From an uncultured Muribaculaceae bacterium (GTDB lineage: Bacteria; Bacteroidota; Bacteroidia; Bacteroidales; Muribaculaceae), in contig CAJUKF010000032.1 in NCBI GenBank assembly GCA_910587355.1, positions 1-32,814 of the forward strand: DNA of 32,814 nt, written 5' to 3'. The position numbers were made by a program, and so were the translations under genes. Shown here one piece after another: positions 1-7,788 of the stretch. The stretch's first letter is position 1. Each line of letters opens with the position of its first letter. A model generated the notes under the pieces. The model searched no databases. It was not told the DNA's origin and saw only the letters and a program-made list of their open reading frames with translations.

Positions 1-79
1 GGAGTGAGGTGCTTTTAGTGGCCAAACTTTCGCACTTCGTTTTTTAATTTAGGTTTTGTCCTTGATTTCTCTCCTCTTC

Positions 80-928
80 TCACTCCGGAATTTTTATGAA
101 CGAAACCGATGTGCCGTATCCGGCCCAGTATCCCAGGCCTCCTTCGATATTCGTAGGGCAGTTCTGTGCGAAAGTAAAGAACAGATTGCCCGACATCGAC
201 ACCGAGCTTTCGTATGTTTTCCAGAAATCGTAAACCGGACGGCCGAGCGTGCATACTTTCACATACACCTTCTCTCCGGGATAGAAATAATGCGTGAAAT
301 CATCCTCGTCGTAAGTCGAATTGTTTGCAACGGTCACCGTATAACCGTTTTCCGCATCATAATCGCTACCGCGGAATGTGCCCATAAAACTGCCGTGATA
401 TATTTTGTCCCTGCCGTCCACGCGGACAAATATCTTATACATGCCGTCCGGCTCTATGTTTTTAAAGTGTGCCTTCAGCATATATGCATCGCTTTGTCCA
501 TCAGCTTTTTCCGCACGTAGGGATGCTATCGAAGCCCCTGTGTGAATGGTCGATACGGCCTCTACGGTGTCGTTCACGCTCTCTACCAGCAACCGGTACG
601 TGTGACCGGCTTCTCCGCGCAGACGGCTCGTAGTGTAGATGAATGCAGTTGTGTAATTACGGTCGATGTGGCCGTTGAGCAGATAGCGTGTGTCGCCGTC
701 ATACACCGACACGCGGCACCATTTTTCCACATAGTCGTCCGTGTCAATTTTGCCCTCTTTCAGTTCGATGGCATGGGCGACAGTCACCACGGGATTGCCT
801 CCGTCTTCAATCCATCCCTCCACGACGAGCGGTGTAGTGTCGATTTCCGGCTCATCCGTAGACTCGCACGATGTGAGCGAGAGCAGGCCGACGAGAATGT
901 ATAAAAAGTATATTGAGGAGATTTTCAT
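80..928 (-). CDS. DUF4249 family outer-membrane lipoprotein
   Basis: A 282-residue protein with a lipoprotein signal peptide ending in LSLTSC, lipidated Cys at about residue 21, followed by an acidic ESTDEPE stretch. The mature part is beta-rich, with the early LVVEGWIEDG motif and the AGHTYRLLVE segment typical of DUF4249. In Bacteroidetes this family is routinely encoded next to a TonB-dependent receptor and is presumed to be its surface or periplasmic partner; its substrate is unknown. The start overlaps the stop of the receptor gene by 4 nt (ATGA), so it is the last recognised gene of a four-gene operon. Length fits the family and no truncation is visible. The family call is confident; the role in uptake is inferred from context only. 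Confidence 0.85.
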   Translation of the reverse strand: MKISSIYFLYILVGLLSLTSCESTDEPEIDTTPLVVEGWIEDGGNPVVTVAHAIELKEGKIDTDDYVEKWCRVSVYDGDTRYLLNGHIDRNYTTAFIYTTSRLRGEAGHTYRLLVESVNDTVEAVSTIHTGASIASLRAEKADGQSDAYMLKAHFKNIEPDGMYKIFVRVDGRDKIYHGSFMGTFRGSDYDAENGYTVTVANNSTYDEDDFTHYFYPGEKVYVKVCTLGRPVYDFWKTYESSVSMSGNLFFTFAQNCPTNIEGGLGYWAGYGTSVSFIKIPE

Positions 929-2940
929 TTGAAAGTGAGAGTATAAGTAATCGACGGAATCACGGTCTCAAGATACGAACTGCGGTTCTGAATACCTTTG
1001 TCTTCCGTGTATGTCGTGTAATAGAAAAGTATATTCTTGTTGAACAGGGCGTTGTAGAGCGATATGTTGATGGCGTGCTCTGTCCTACCACGTTTTTTGA
1101 ATTTATATGCGGCCGATACGTCGAGGCGGTTGTAGGCCGGCAGGCGCGATGAGTTGTGCGGATAATATTCGCAAATCAGGTTATCGCCTATCATATAGCC
1201 GTACTTCGTCCGTGTGTACGGCAGCCCGGTGGCATGGGTGAACGATGCCACGAATGTAAGTCCCATCGCAGGCTCGTACGACAGCGACGCGTTGAGGTCG
1301 TGAAGGCGGTCGTGTGCGAACGGAAAATAGTCGTTCCCGAGCTTGTCGAATTTCAGCCGCGCTTTGCCGAGGTTGTAGCCGGCACGGCCGCGGAACTTGC
1401 CGAACTGACGCATCAGCATCACCGACACACCGCACGAGTAGCCGTGTCCGTCAAGATAGTCGCTGAGCGGATTGTACGAGCTTCCGGCGAGATTGAGCAG
1501 CGAGCTGTGGAATTCGCCGGCATGACGTATCAGCCTGTAATAGGTTCCGAACGAATAATCAATTCCGAGCGCGCCGATGCGCCCTTCGGCTCCTATGTCG
1601 AATGAGTGCGTTTCCTGCGGTTTGAAGCGGCGGTCGGCGTTTATCCTGAAGTCGGCCGGCAGCGATGCCGTTGTCTCCTCGACGAGTTTCTCATACTGTA
1701 TCAGCCGGCCGTATGATGCGAAGACCGACAAATCATGCATAATTTCCCCTCTCAGACTCACTCTCGGCAAAGGCTTCACCGTATTGTATGAGCCGCAATG
1801 ATAGAGCGACAGCCTCAGTCCGAGGGCCACCGACAGCCTGTCGTGGAGCCTGTGTTTCCAGTTGGCCGCTATGTTCATTTCCGCGGCGTCCGATGCTCCG
1901 TGAACTTCGGCCTGCTCGTTTTTGCGGTTATATTGTCCCGACGAGTGTCGTATCGTTATGTCCGATTCGAGAGTGAAATCACCCAAAGGCTTTTCAGCCG
2001 ACAGTGTGCCCTGCAGCACGTTCGAAGGCAAGTCGATAGTTCGTCCGCCCTCCGTGAGATAGAATTTATTGTTGAAATAGCTTACTCCGAGGTTCACCTC
2101 CAGATTGTCGTGATTCCATTTTGCGCCTCCGCATATATTGTGCCAGCCGCATTCGCCGTTTTTCTCGCCTCGTTTGTCGAGGCTCATGTTCAGCCCGTCG
2201 CGGCTGAAGAAAAAGTTTATGCCCAAAATATCCTTTTCTCCGGCTTGCCAGCGGAATCCGGCGTTTACATCCGTAAAATCGTATTTCAGAGTGGAAGTAT
2301 TGAATTTAAGCAGCCCCGGAAACAGCAGATTCAGATATGTCTGTCTCACACCCACTGCAAACGATGACTTGCCTTTGACTATGGGCGCGGCCACTGCGAA
2401 GTGGCTCTCGATGATGCCTGCCGCGACAGTGCCCGTAAGCGCCGTGTCGGGAAGCTGGCCGCTTTCGGCTTCGAGCCGTCCTCCGGTGAAATTCTGTTCC
2501 GTGGCATCGAAGCGGTCCGAAGCGAAGCGGTAATTCTTATAGTAGGCCGGATTGAACGTGCTGTAAAGCCCGAAGAGATGCAGCGGATTGACAACCCTGA
2601 TGCCGTCGGTGGTGAAATGGTTGGCTCCGTTGTCCATGCCCTTCACGCTCAGGCTTGCCGACAGCTCGTTGGCTGTAGCGATGGCCGGAAGGCTTCTTAT
2701 CAGCCCCAATGGGTCGTTAGACCCTAATATCGTCGGCTGTTCCGACAGCAATGCCGATGAGATGTCGATTTCGCCGTTTCCGAGCAGACGCACAACTTTT
2801 CTCGGCCCCGTACCCTTGACCACAATTTCGTGCAGCGACGAGGGCGCAACGACAGTATCAGCCGGGGTCTCCGCTTTTGTGCGGAGAACTCCGGCTGATA
2901 CCATTGTTACGACCATAGCATATGCTATGCATCGCATCAT
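925..2940 (-). CDS. TonB-dependent outer-membrane receptor
   Basis: A 671-residue outer-membrane protein. The chosen start is the ATG at 2940, which gives a clean signal peptide (MMRCIAYAMVVTMVSAG...) 4 nt after the upstream stop; a start at 2979 would add a hydrophilic extension and overlap the upstream gene. After the signal come a short EIVVKG segment and a plug domain (about residues 40-150, with SLPAIATANELSASLSVKG and the DGIRV motif), then a long beta-barrel ending YTLTFK. There is no N-terminal carboxypeptidase-like (CarboxypepD_reg) domain, so it is not a SusC-type receptor. It should import a substrate using TonB energy. Its neighbours are a DUF4249 lipoprotein downstream and two secreted proteins upstream. 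The substrate cannot be told from the sequence. Confidence 0.88.
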   Translation of the reverse strand: MMRCIAYAMVVTMVSAGVLRTKAETPADTVVAPSSLHEIVVKGTGPRKVVRLLGNGEIDISSALLSEQPTILGSNDPLGLIRSLPAIATANELSASLSVKGMDNGANHFTTDGIRVVNPLHLFGLYSTFNPAYYKNYRFASDRFDATEQNFTGGRLEAESGQLPDTALTGTVAAGIIESHFAVAAPIVKGKSSFAVGVRQTYLNLLFPGLLKFNTSTLKYDFTDVNAGFRWQAGEKDILGINFFFSRDGLNMSLDKRGEKNGECGWHNICGGAKWNHDNLEVNLGVSYFNNKFYLTEGGRTIDLPSNVLQGTLSAEKPLGDFTLESDITIRHSSGQYNRKNEQAEVHGASDAAEMNIAANWKHRLHDRLSVALGLRLSLYHCGSYNTVKPLPRVSLRGEIMHDLSVFASYGRLIQYEKLVEETTASLPADFRINADRRFKPQETHSFDIGAEGRIGALGIDYSFGTYYRLIRHAGEFHSSLLNLAGSSYNPLSDYLDGHGYSCGVSVMLMRQFGKFRGRAGYNLGKARLKFDKLGNDYFPFAHDRLHDLNASLSYEPAMGLTFVASFTHATGLPYTRTKYGYMIGDNLICEYYPHNSSRLPAYNRLDVSAAYKFKKRGRTEHAINISLYNALFNKNILFYYTTYTEDKGIQNRSSYLETVIPSITYTLTFK

Positions 2941-2944
2941 ATTA

Positions 2945-4711
2945 TTACTTCTGGCCTGTAATGGTATCGTAAGTATCAACTATGGCGTTGTAATCGTCAA
3001 TCAATTTCTGGAAAGAAGTCTTGTCGAAATAGTCTGCGAACGAGAACGTTGTCATATCGGGGAAGGTCAGAATAAAATCGTTGATATCCTCGAAATGCTT
3101 GATGACACATGTGCCCAGAAGCTGGTCTTCGCTGACAGGCACGCGTACGGGATTCTCCCAGTCGATATCATCATATGATTCTCCTGTCGTACCTTCTTTT
3201 ACTGCATATTTCGTATAGTACCAGTCGTTGCTGTTGATGTCGTCACGCTGCACGTTAAACAGCATTCCGTCAATCAGCGCACTCCATGAGTACGACTGTT
3301 CGCGTTCTGTTACGTCCATCGGCCTTTCGTAGTCAAGTTCGGTGTAGGGATTCCAGACGCAGTAGCCCTGAATCTTGTCGGTCTTGTCGTAGTAGAAAGC
3401 GAGGTCGCTGTAGCTGTTGAGCACATTGGCTTTCTCTGCCACGATTTCGCCGTCGGTGTAGCTGACGCTGATTTCCGAGAAGTCAGAATTGTGGCCTGTG
3501 ATTTTTTGTGCGTAGAAATAATAATTGTCCTTGATGACATTTTCTTCGAGCCATTCGTCTTTTGCAAGCACATCATAAATCTTTGTGATGCCGCTCAGAT
3601 GTCCTTTGAGCTGAAGCTGGCCCAGAATGTCTACGTCCGATTTCGCACGGATGAAGTGTGCCATAAGAGGATAGGGGTCGCCGTCGTCCAGGCAGTCACC
3701 GTATTCGTCGTGTGAATGGCCGGCCTTTTTGATGTCGTCGCGAATCACATCGAAGTCAACAAGGTTCTGGCCCTGGATTGTTGACACTGCATGACAGATG
3801 TTCTCGCCTTTTACGGTCACGTCCACACCGTCGGTAATCAGGTTGTTCACTACATTCAGTTTGTTCGTCACCTTGTAGCCGTTGGCTGTGAACTCAATGT
3901 CGACATCAATATTGCTCTTGTTGACGAATGCCGATTTCACAACGCCTTCGCCGAGTTTGGTCTGGTCTTTGAGAAGGGTGATTGTGAGGGTTTTCGGCGC
4001 CTGGATTGTAAAGTCACCGGCCTCCCAGGTAGAGTAGTCGCTGCTGGCTTCAACGCGGACTGCATAGGTGCCCGAGGTCTTGGCGGCGAAGCGCATCTCG
4101 AAGTAGGCTGCCTCGCCGGTCTTTTCCCATGTCTCGGTTGTGGCATTCGCTGTATAGATGCCGGTGTAGTCGGCGAACCTGTAGAGCTCCGCGGCAGCCG
4201 CCTTGGCGTTGCGGATTGCGGCGAAATTGCCCTTGCCGATATTGCCGAACGCTTTCAGCATCGATGTGGCGCTGTTGTGTACGTCATAGTATTCACGGGG
4301 GACCTCGAAGCCGGACGGAGCCCGATAGATGTATTCATACGACATGTCGTCGTATTGGTCTATGAAGAAGCAGTCGTACATACGCACAATCTCGGCAAGC
4401 TCGTTGATGTCGATAATCGAGTTGAGCTTTTCGCCGATTTGAATCAGCTTGTCCTTCTGCGCGTTGGGGGTTATCGCGGTCTCGTCGACTGGGGCTGTGA
4501 AAGTGATGTAGTCGATATTGTCGAGGTTGATAGCCTCGTCATAACCGGTAATGGTGAGCGTACGGCCGCCGTTGGAGAAGACCAAATCTTCGGCCACACC
4601 GAAATTATATTTCTGTACTTCGTTGCCTTTCTTTACATAGAGGGCTTTCGGAAACGCCATTGCGCCGGCGACTGTCAGAGCAGCCGCAAGAGTTAGTAGA
4701 AGTTTTTTCAT
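2945..4711 (-). CDS. Secreted protein of unknown function, 588 aa
   Basis: I do not recognise a named family. The protein starts with a signal peptide (MKKLLLTLAAALTVAGAMA) without a lipobox, so it is probably soluble in the periplasm or secreted. Residues about 22-72 form a module shared with the next upstream gene product: a YVKKGN strand, an AEDLVFSNGG turn and a DNIDYITF strand. The middle (about 210-250, 265-300) looks like beta-sandwich repeats, including a TSGTYAVRVEASSDYS segment. Residues 332-345 (HSHDEYGDCLDDGD) form a compact His/Asp/Glu-rich loop that could bind metal; this is inference. The gene overlaps the upstream stop by 4 nt and is followed 4 nt later by the TonB receptor, so it probably works with that receptor, for example as a substrate-binding or surface-exposed partner. 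Confidence 0.7.
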   Translation of the reverse strand: MKKLLLTLAAALTVAGAMAFPKALYVKKGNEVQKYNFGVAEDLVFSNGGRTLTITGYDEAINLDNIDYITFTAPVDETAITPNAQKDKLIQIGEKLNSIIDINELAEIVRMYDCFFIDQYDDMSYEYIYRAPSGFEVPREYYDVHNSATSMLKAFGNIGKGNFAAIRNAKAAAAELYRFADYTGIYTANATTETWEKTGEAAYFEMRFAAKTSGTYAVRVEASSDYSTWEAGDFTIQAPKTLTITLLKDQTKLGEGVVKSAFVNKSNIDVDIEFTANGYKVTNKLNVVNNLITDGVDVTVKGENICHAVSTIQGQNLVDFDVIRDDIKKAGHSHDEYGDCLDDGDPYPLMAHFIRAKSDVDILGQLQLKGHLSGITKIYDVLAKDEWLEENVIKDNYYFYAQKITGHNSDFSEISVSYTDGEIVAEKANVLNSYSDLAFYYDKTDKIQGYCVWNPYTELDYERPMDVTEREQSYSWSALIDGMLFNVQRDDINSNDWYYTKYAVKEGTTGESYDDIDWENPVRVPVSEDQLLGTCVIKHFEDINDFILTFPDMTTFSFADYFDKTSFQKLIDDYNAIVDTYDTITGQK

Positions 4712-5181
4712 TTCACAATGGTTTTGAGGGTGTAGGTACCCGATTTCATTATTACGATGCCTTCCTCCATGTCTTCAACTGATATGTTTTCGCCTTTCTT
4801 GGCCTCAGGTATCGACACGAGAGTCTTGCCGTCGACCGAGAAAATTTCAAAGAGGCCGTCGCTTGCTATTTTTACGGTTTTCGATTTGGCATCGAAGGTA
4901 AAGGTAGGTTCTTCGGCAATAACAGAGGTGACCGATGTGCTTTCAGGAGTGTTGGAGAAATGTGCTTTCTCAAGGTCTGTCTGGCTGATAGTTGTTACTG
5001 TGTTGCCCGACGCGTCGAGTACATTCATTTTACCGCCGCTGAAAGTCAGGCGGTCGGCCTTGTTGAGGTTGAACACAACCCAACCGTCGGCTGTCTTGAT
5101 GTGCAGATAATCGTCGATTGCCGATACAGGGCTCAGCGAACAAACGATAAAGGCAGCCAAAATAATAGGCTTGAGTTTCAT
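4708..5181 (-). CDS. Small secreted protein with a sorting-tail-like C-terminus
   Basis: A 157-residue protein with a signal peptide (MKLKPIILAAFIVCSLSPVSA). Residues about 24-75 resemble the N-terminal module of the next gene product: YLHIKTADGW, ADRLTFSGG and a following hydrophobic strand. The last about 60 residues, including FEIFSVDGKTLV and ending GTYTLKTIVK, resemble the small beta-sandwich tails (Por_Secre_tail type) that end many secreted Bacteroidetes proteins. Here the tail follows almost directly on the N-terminal module, with no catalytic domain between. It is the first gene of the operon, behind a good promoter, and overlaps the next gene by 4 nt. No function is known to me; a role as an envelope-anchored accessory protein is inferred. 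Confidence 0.65.
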   Translation of the reverse strand: MKLKPIILAAFIVCSLSPVSAIDDYLHIKTADGWVVFNLNKADRLTFSGGKMNVLDASGNTVTTISQTDLEKAHFSNTPESTSVTSVIAEEPTFTFDAKSKTVKIASDGLFEIFSVDGKTLVSIPEAKKGENISVEDMEEGIVIMKSGTYTLKTIVK

Positions 5182-5222
5182 AAAGGTTTGAAAATTGTGG
5201 TAATATAGTCAAAAATATGTCG

Positions 5223-5253
5223 CAAATTTAATACTTTTTAATGCAATTTACAA
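5223..5253 (-). promoter_or_regulatory. Promoter of the 80-5181 operon
   Basis: On the minus strand a TTG at 5253-5251 is followed after exactly 20 nt by TAAATTTG (5230-5223), matching the Bacteroidetes housekeeping pattern TTG-N19/21-TAnnTTTG. Transcription would start near 5216, giving a leader of about 35 nt. A second TATTTTTG lies at 5217-5210 but lacks a correctly spaced -33 element. Confidence 0.65.
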
Positions 5254-5409
5254 CATATTAAGCGCCAATTATTAAACAATTATTTCACACCTTAAATCCT
5301 TGTGCGAGCTAAGTCGCTGCAACACAGTTGTATAAATTGCAGTATAAATGCTGCTCAACTGACATCGCGCGTCTATCCTGTAAGCTGTTTTTCGGCCTTG
5401 TCCGGCTTT

Positions 5410-5449
5410 AAATGACAATTTTTGTCACATGTGACTGAAATTGTCATTT
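5410..5449. repeat. 40-bp near-perfect palindrome
   Basis: The outer arms AAATGACAATTT (5410-5421) and AAATTGTCATTT (5438-5449) are exact reverse complements. The inner GTCACATGTGAC (5424-5435) is a perfect palindrome with the same centre, so only two opposed positions on each side (5422-5423 against 5436-5437) fail to match. It lies between two divergent promoters, about 115 nt upstream of the ATPase promoter and about 160 nt upstream of the promoter of the 80-5181 operon. It has no T-run, so it is unlikely to be a terminator; an operator or a structured DNA element is possible. Confidence 0.85.
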
Positions 5450-5566
5450 GAAATCAGCTATATAAATTTACTTTTGATTATGAGAAGTTTATGATATGTA
5501 AATATCAGCGTATGTTTTCTTTAATAAAATAATTCAGAGAAATTAAATCGTTATTTTCGCTGGCAG

Positions 5567-5597
5567 TTGCATTGTTGACTGATAATTCATATATTTG
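5567..5597 (+). promoter_or_regulatory. Promoter of the AAA+/DUF4143 ATPase
   Basis: TTG at 5567-5569 is followed after 20 nt by TATATTTG (5590-5597), a full match to the Bacteroidetes pattern. Transcription would start near 5604. This excludes the ATG at 5600 as the translation start and supports the ATG at 5639, with a leader of about 35 nt. Confidence 0.75.
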
Positions 5598-5638
5598 CAG
5601 TGACGATTTGTGTAACAAGTAACATAAATTGTCAGTAC

Positions 5639-6892
5639 ATGATTATTAAGCGCCCCTATTATTTGCAAAAGCTCATAGAATGCCGGCATACCCGTATGAT
5701 AAAAGCGATTACCGGTATACGCCGTTGCGGCAAGTCCTACTTGTTGTTCGAACTGTATTCAACCTGGCTCACAGAGCAAGGTGTACAGGCTGACCATATC
5801 ATAAAAATTGATTTGGAGGACAGACGCAACAAAGCTTTGCGAAATCCCGACGAGTTGCTGCATCATATCGATTCTCAGACAAAAGACAATGAAATGCACT
5901 ATGTCATGATTGATGAAGTACAGCTCGTCGATGAGTTTGAAGATGTGCTTAACAGCTATCTCAAAATGCCGAATGTAGATGTATATGCCACCGGAAGTAA
6001 TGCTAAATTTCTTTCTAAAGATGTAATTACCGCTTTTAGGGGCCGCAGTATTGAAATTAAGGTATATCCTTTGAGTTTTAAGGAATTTTTCTCGGCATGT
6101 AACGGTACTAAAGAAAAAGCTTTAGACATATATGCCACTTATGGCGGTATGCCTCAGGTCCTGGAGTTTAACGATGAAGAGTTGAAAAGCGATTATCTTA
6201 AGAATCTGTATTCCGAAACCTATATTCGCGATATAAAGGACAGATATTGTATCAAGGATGACGAGGTTCTGGAGAATCTGCTTGATTTCATTTCGTCTTC
6301 AATCGGAAGTCTGACAAATCCTTCTAAGCTGGCAAATACTTTCACGTCTTTGAAGAGAGAATCGATTAGCCGTAATACAATCTGCAAATATCTCGAATAT
6401 ATATGCGATTCGTTTCTGGTTGAGAAAGTCTTGCGTTATGATGTAAAAGGGAAAAAATATATCGACACTCCGTATAAATATTATTTTACCGACGTGGGAT
6501 TAAGAAATGCAAGGCTTAATTTCCGTCAGCTCGAACCTTCGCATGTGATGGAAAACATCATATATAATCAGTTGAGGATTCGCGGATTTAATGTTGATGT
6601 TGGTATTGTGCCTGTCGTTAAGAGAACTCCCGACGGCAAGCAGCAAAGGGTTACCCTTGAAATTGATTTTGTTTGTAACAAAGGTAGCCGGAAGTATTAC
6701 ATACAATCGGCTTATCAGATGCTAAATGAAGATAAAATCAGACAGGAAGAAGCCTCGCTGAGACGTGTTGATGACTCCTTTAAGAAAATTATTATTATCG
6801 GGCAGGATATTATCCCCCGACGTGACGATGTCGGGATAACAACTATCGGTATTTACGATTTTTTATTGAAAGATAACGCTCTGGAGTTATAA
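5639..6892 (+). CDS. AAA+ ATPase with C-terminal DUF4143 domain
   Basis: A 417-residue protein. An N-terminal AAA domain carries the Walker A motif GIRRCGKS (26-33), a Walker B YVMIDE (88-93) and a sensor-1-like YATGSNA. From about residue 195 the protein follows DUF4143: SETYIRDIKDRYCIKDD, a winged-helix-like middle and a tail with EIDFV followed by YYIQSA, the degenerate PD-(D/E)XK-like core of this domain. The family is common and often multicopy in gut Bacteroidetes, and its cellular role is not established. The start at 5639 is preferred because the promoter lies at 5567-5597. The gene is visibly more AT-rich than its neighbours, which suggests transfer. It ends 6 nt from the oppositely oriented SGNH hydrolase gene. 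Confidence 0.88.
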   Translation: MIIKRPYYLQKLIECRHTRMIKAITGIRRCGKSYLLFELYSTWLTEQGVQADHIIKIDLEDRRNKALRNPDELLHHIDSQTKDNEMHYVMIDEVQLVDEFEDVLNSYLKMPNVDVYATGSNAKFLSKDVITAFRGRSIEIKVYPLSFKEFFSACNGTKEKALDIYATYGGMPQVLEFNDEELKSDYLKNLYSETYIRDIKDRYCIKDDEVLENLLDFISSSIGSLTNPSKLANTFTSLKRESISRNTICKYLEYICDSFLVEKVLRYDVKGKKYIDTPYKYYFTDVGLRNARLNFRQLEPSHVMENIIYNQLRIRGFNVDVGIVPVVKRTPDGKQQRVTLEIDFVCNKGSRKYYIQSAYQMLNEDKIRQEEASLRRVDDSFKKIIIIGQDIIPRRDDVGITTIGIYDFLLKDNALEL

Positions 6893-6898
6893 AGTCTT

Positions 6899-7588
6899 TT
6901 ATCTCACGCCCTCAATTGCCGGCAGCACAAGGCTTTCCATGACGGTGTAGCCGGGCTGGAGGGGATGAACTCCGTCTTCAGAGTAGCGTGCGTCGAGGCT
7001 GCGGCCATCGTCGGCAAGAAGCGAGCTGTAATAGTCCACGTAGGGTGTCCCTGTCTCGGCTGCATAAGCCCGGATGCGTGCGTTCAGAGCTTTGATTTTC
7101 TCGGGTGCGTCGGTAATTTCCTTTCTCCAGCGGAACTGCGCTGCCGGAAGAACCGACGTAAGAATCACCTTGATGCCGTTGGCGCGTGCTATTTCGCACA
7201 TCGACTGTATGTTGCCGAAAGTAAGGTCTTCGTTGTACACATGGCTGTTTTCGGCCACATCGTTTGTGCCGGCGCTCAGCACCACAACGGCGGGATGCAG
7301 CTCCACCACATCCTCGCGGAAGCGCGACAGCATATTGTAGGAAGTCTGTCCTCCTATGCCGCGGCCGATAAAATTTGGATGCTCGTTCCAGAATTTAGGA
7401 CTGCGGCTCGGCCAGTATTCAGTAATCGAATTGCCAAAGAAAACAACACGGTCGCCTTTGTTGGGCATGTCTTTCACGGCGTTATTCGATTCACGGTAAA
7501 AACCGTAATTTGCCCAGTCGGGCTGAACTGCAAATGCGCTTACTGTGGCTGCGAGTGTTATTGTCAGGGCTGCAATGATTTTTTTCAT
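6899..7588 (-). CDS. Secreted SGNH/GDSL-type hydrolase
   Basis: A 229-residue exported esterase or acylhydrolase. The signal peptide MKKIIAALTITLAATVSAFA is followed by the SGNH blocks in order: GNSIT (52-56, nucleophile Ser54), GIGGQTSYNM (block II Gly), GTND (107-110, block III Asn) and DGVHP (205-209, catalytic Asp-His). The frame stays open upstream to 7954, but a matching promoter at 7648-7678 and the clear signal peptide fix the start at 7588. Such enzymes remove acyl groups from glycans or lipids; the substrate here is unknown. There is no visible terminator between this gene and the convergent ATPase gene. Confidence 0.9.
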   Translation of the reverse strand: MKKIIAALTITLAATVSAFAVQPDWANYGFYRESNNAVKDMPNKGDRVVFFGNSITEYWPSRSPKFWNEHPNFIGRGIGGQTSYNMLSRFREDVVELHPAVVVLSAGTNDVAENSHVYNEDLTFGNIQSMCEIARANGIKVILTSVLPAAQFRWRKEITDAPEKIKALNARIRAYAAETGTPYVDYYSSLLADDGRSLDARYSEDGVHPLQPGYTVMESLVLPAIEGVR

Positions 7589-7647
7589 GGGGAAAAGTAT
7601 AGGAATGATAAACAGAGCCTGAAAGCCGGTCGCTTTCAACGCGAATC

Positions 7648-7678
7648 CAAAGTTATGCAAGTTTTTTGATACAGGCAA
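7648..7678 (-). promoter_or_regulatory. Promoter of the SGNH hydrolase
   Basis: On the minus strand, TTG (7678-7676), a 20-nt spacer and TAACTTTG (7655-7648) match the Bacteroidetes promoter pattern exactly. The predicted transcript starts near 7641, giving a leader of about 50 nt before the ATG at 7588. Confidence 0.75.
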
Positions 7679-7788
7679 GGGCGGCTGGGATTTTTTTGAT
7701 TTACGGACAGTGAGACGCACGGCGTTTGAGAGGATTGAACCTTCCCTCCGCCCTGCTGTTACCTTTATAGTCACATCATACTTATTAT

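Larger units (their letters stand above)
5182..5638. other. Gene-free divergent intergenic region
   Basis: About 457 nt of AT-rich sequence between the divergent envelope operon and the ATPase gene. It holds the minus-strand promoter (5223-5253), the 40-bp palindrome (5410-5449) and the plus-strand promoter (5567-5597). I see no credible small reading frame or RNA gene in the remaining sequence. Confidence 0.7.

Noticed and set aside
3791..4696. Open frame of 301 residues antisense to the 588-residue secreted protein.
   Set aside because: It lies entirely opposite a gene with signal peptide and operon coupling, has low-complexity shadow composition and resembles no family.
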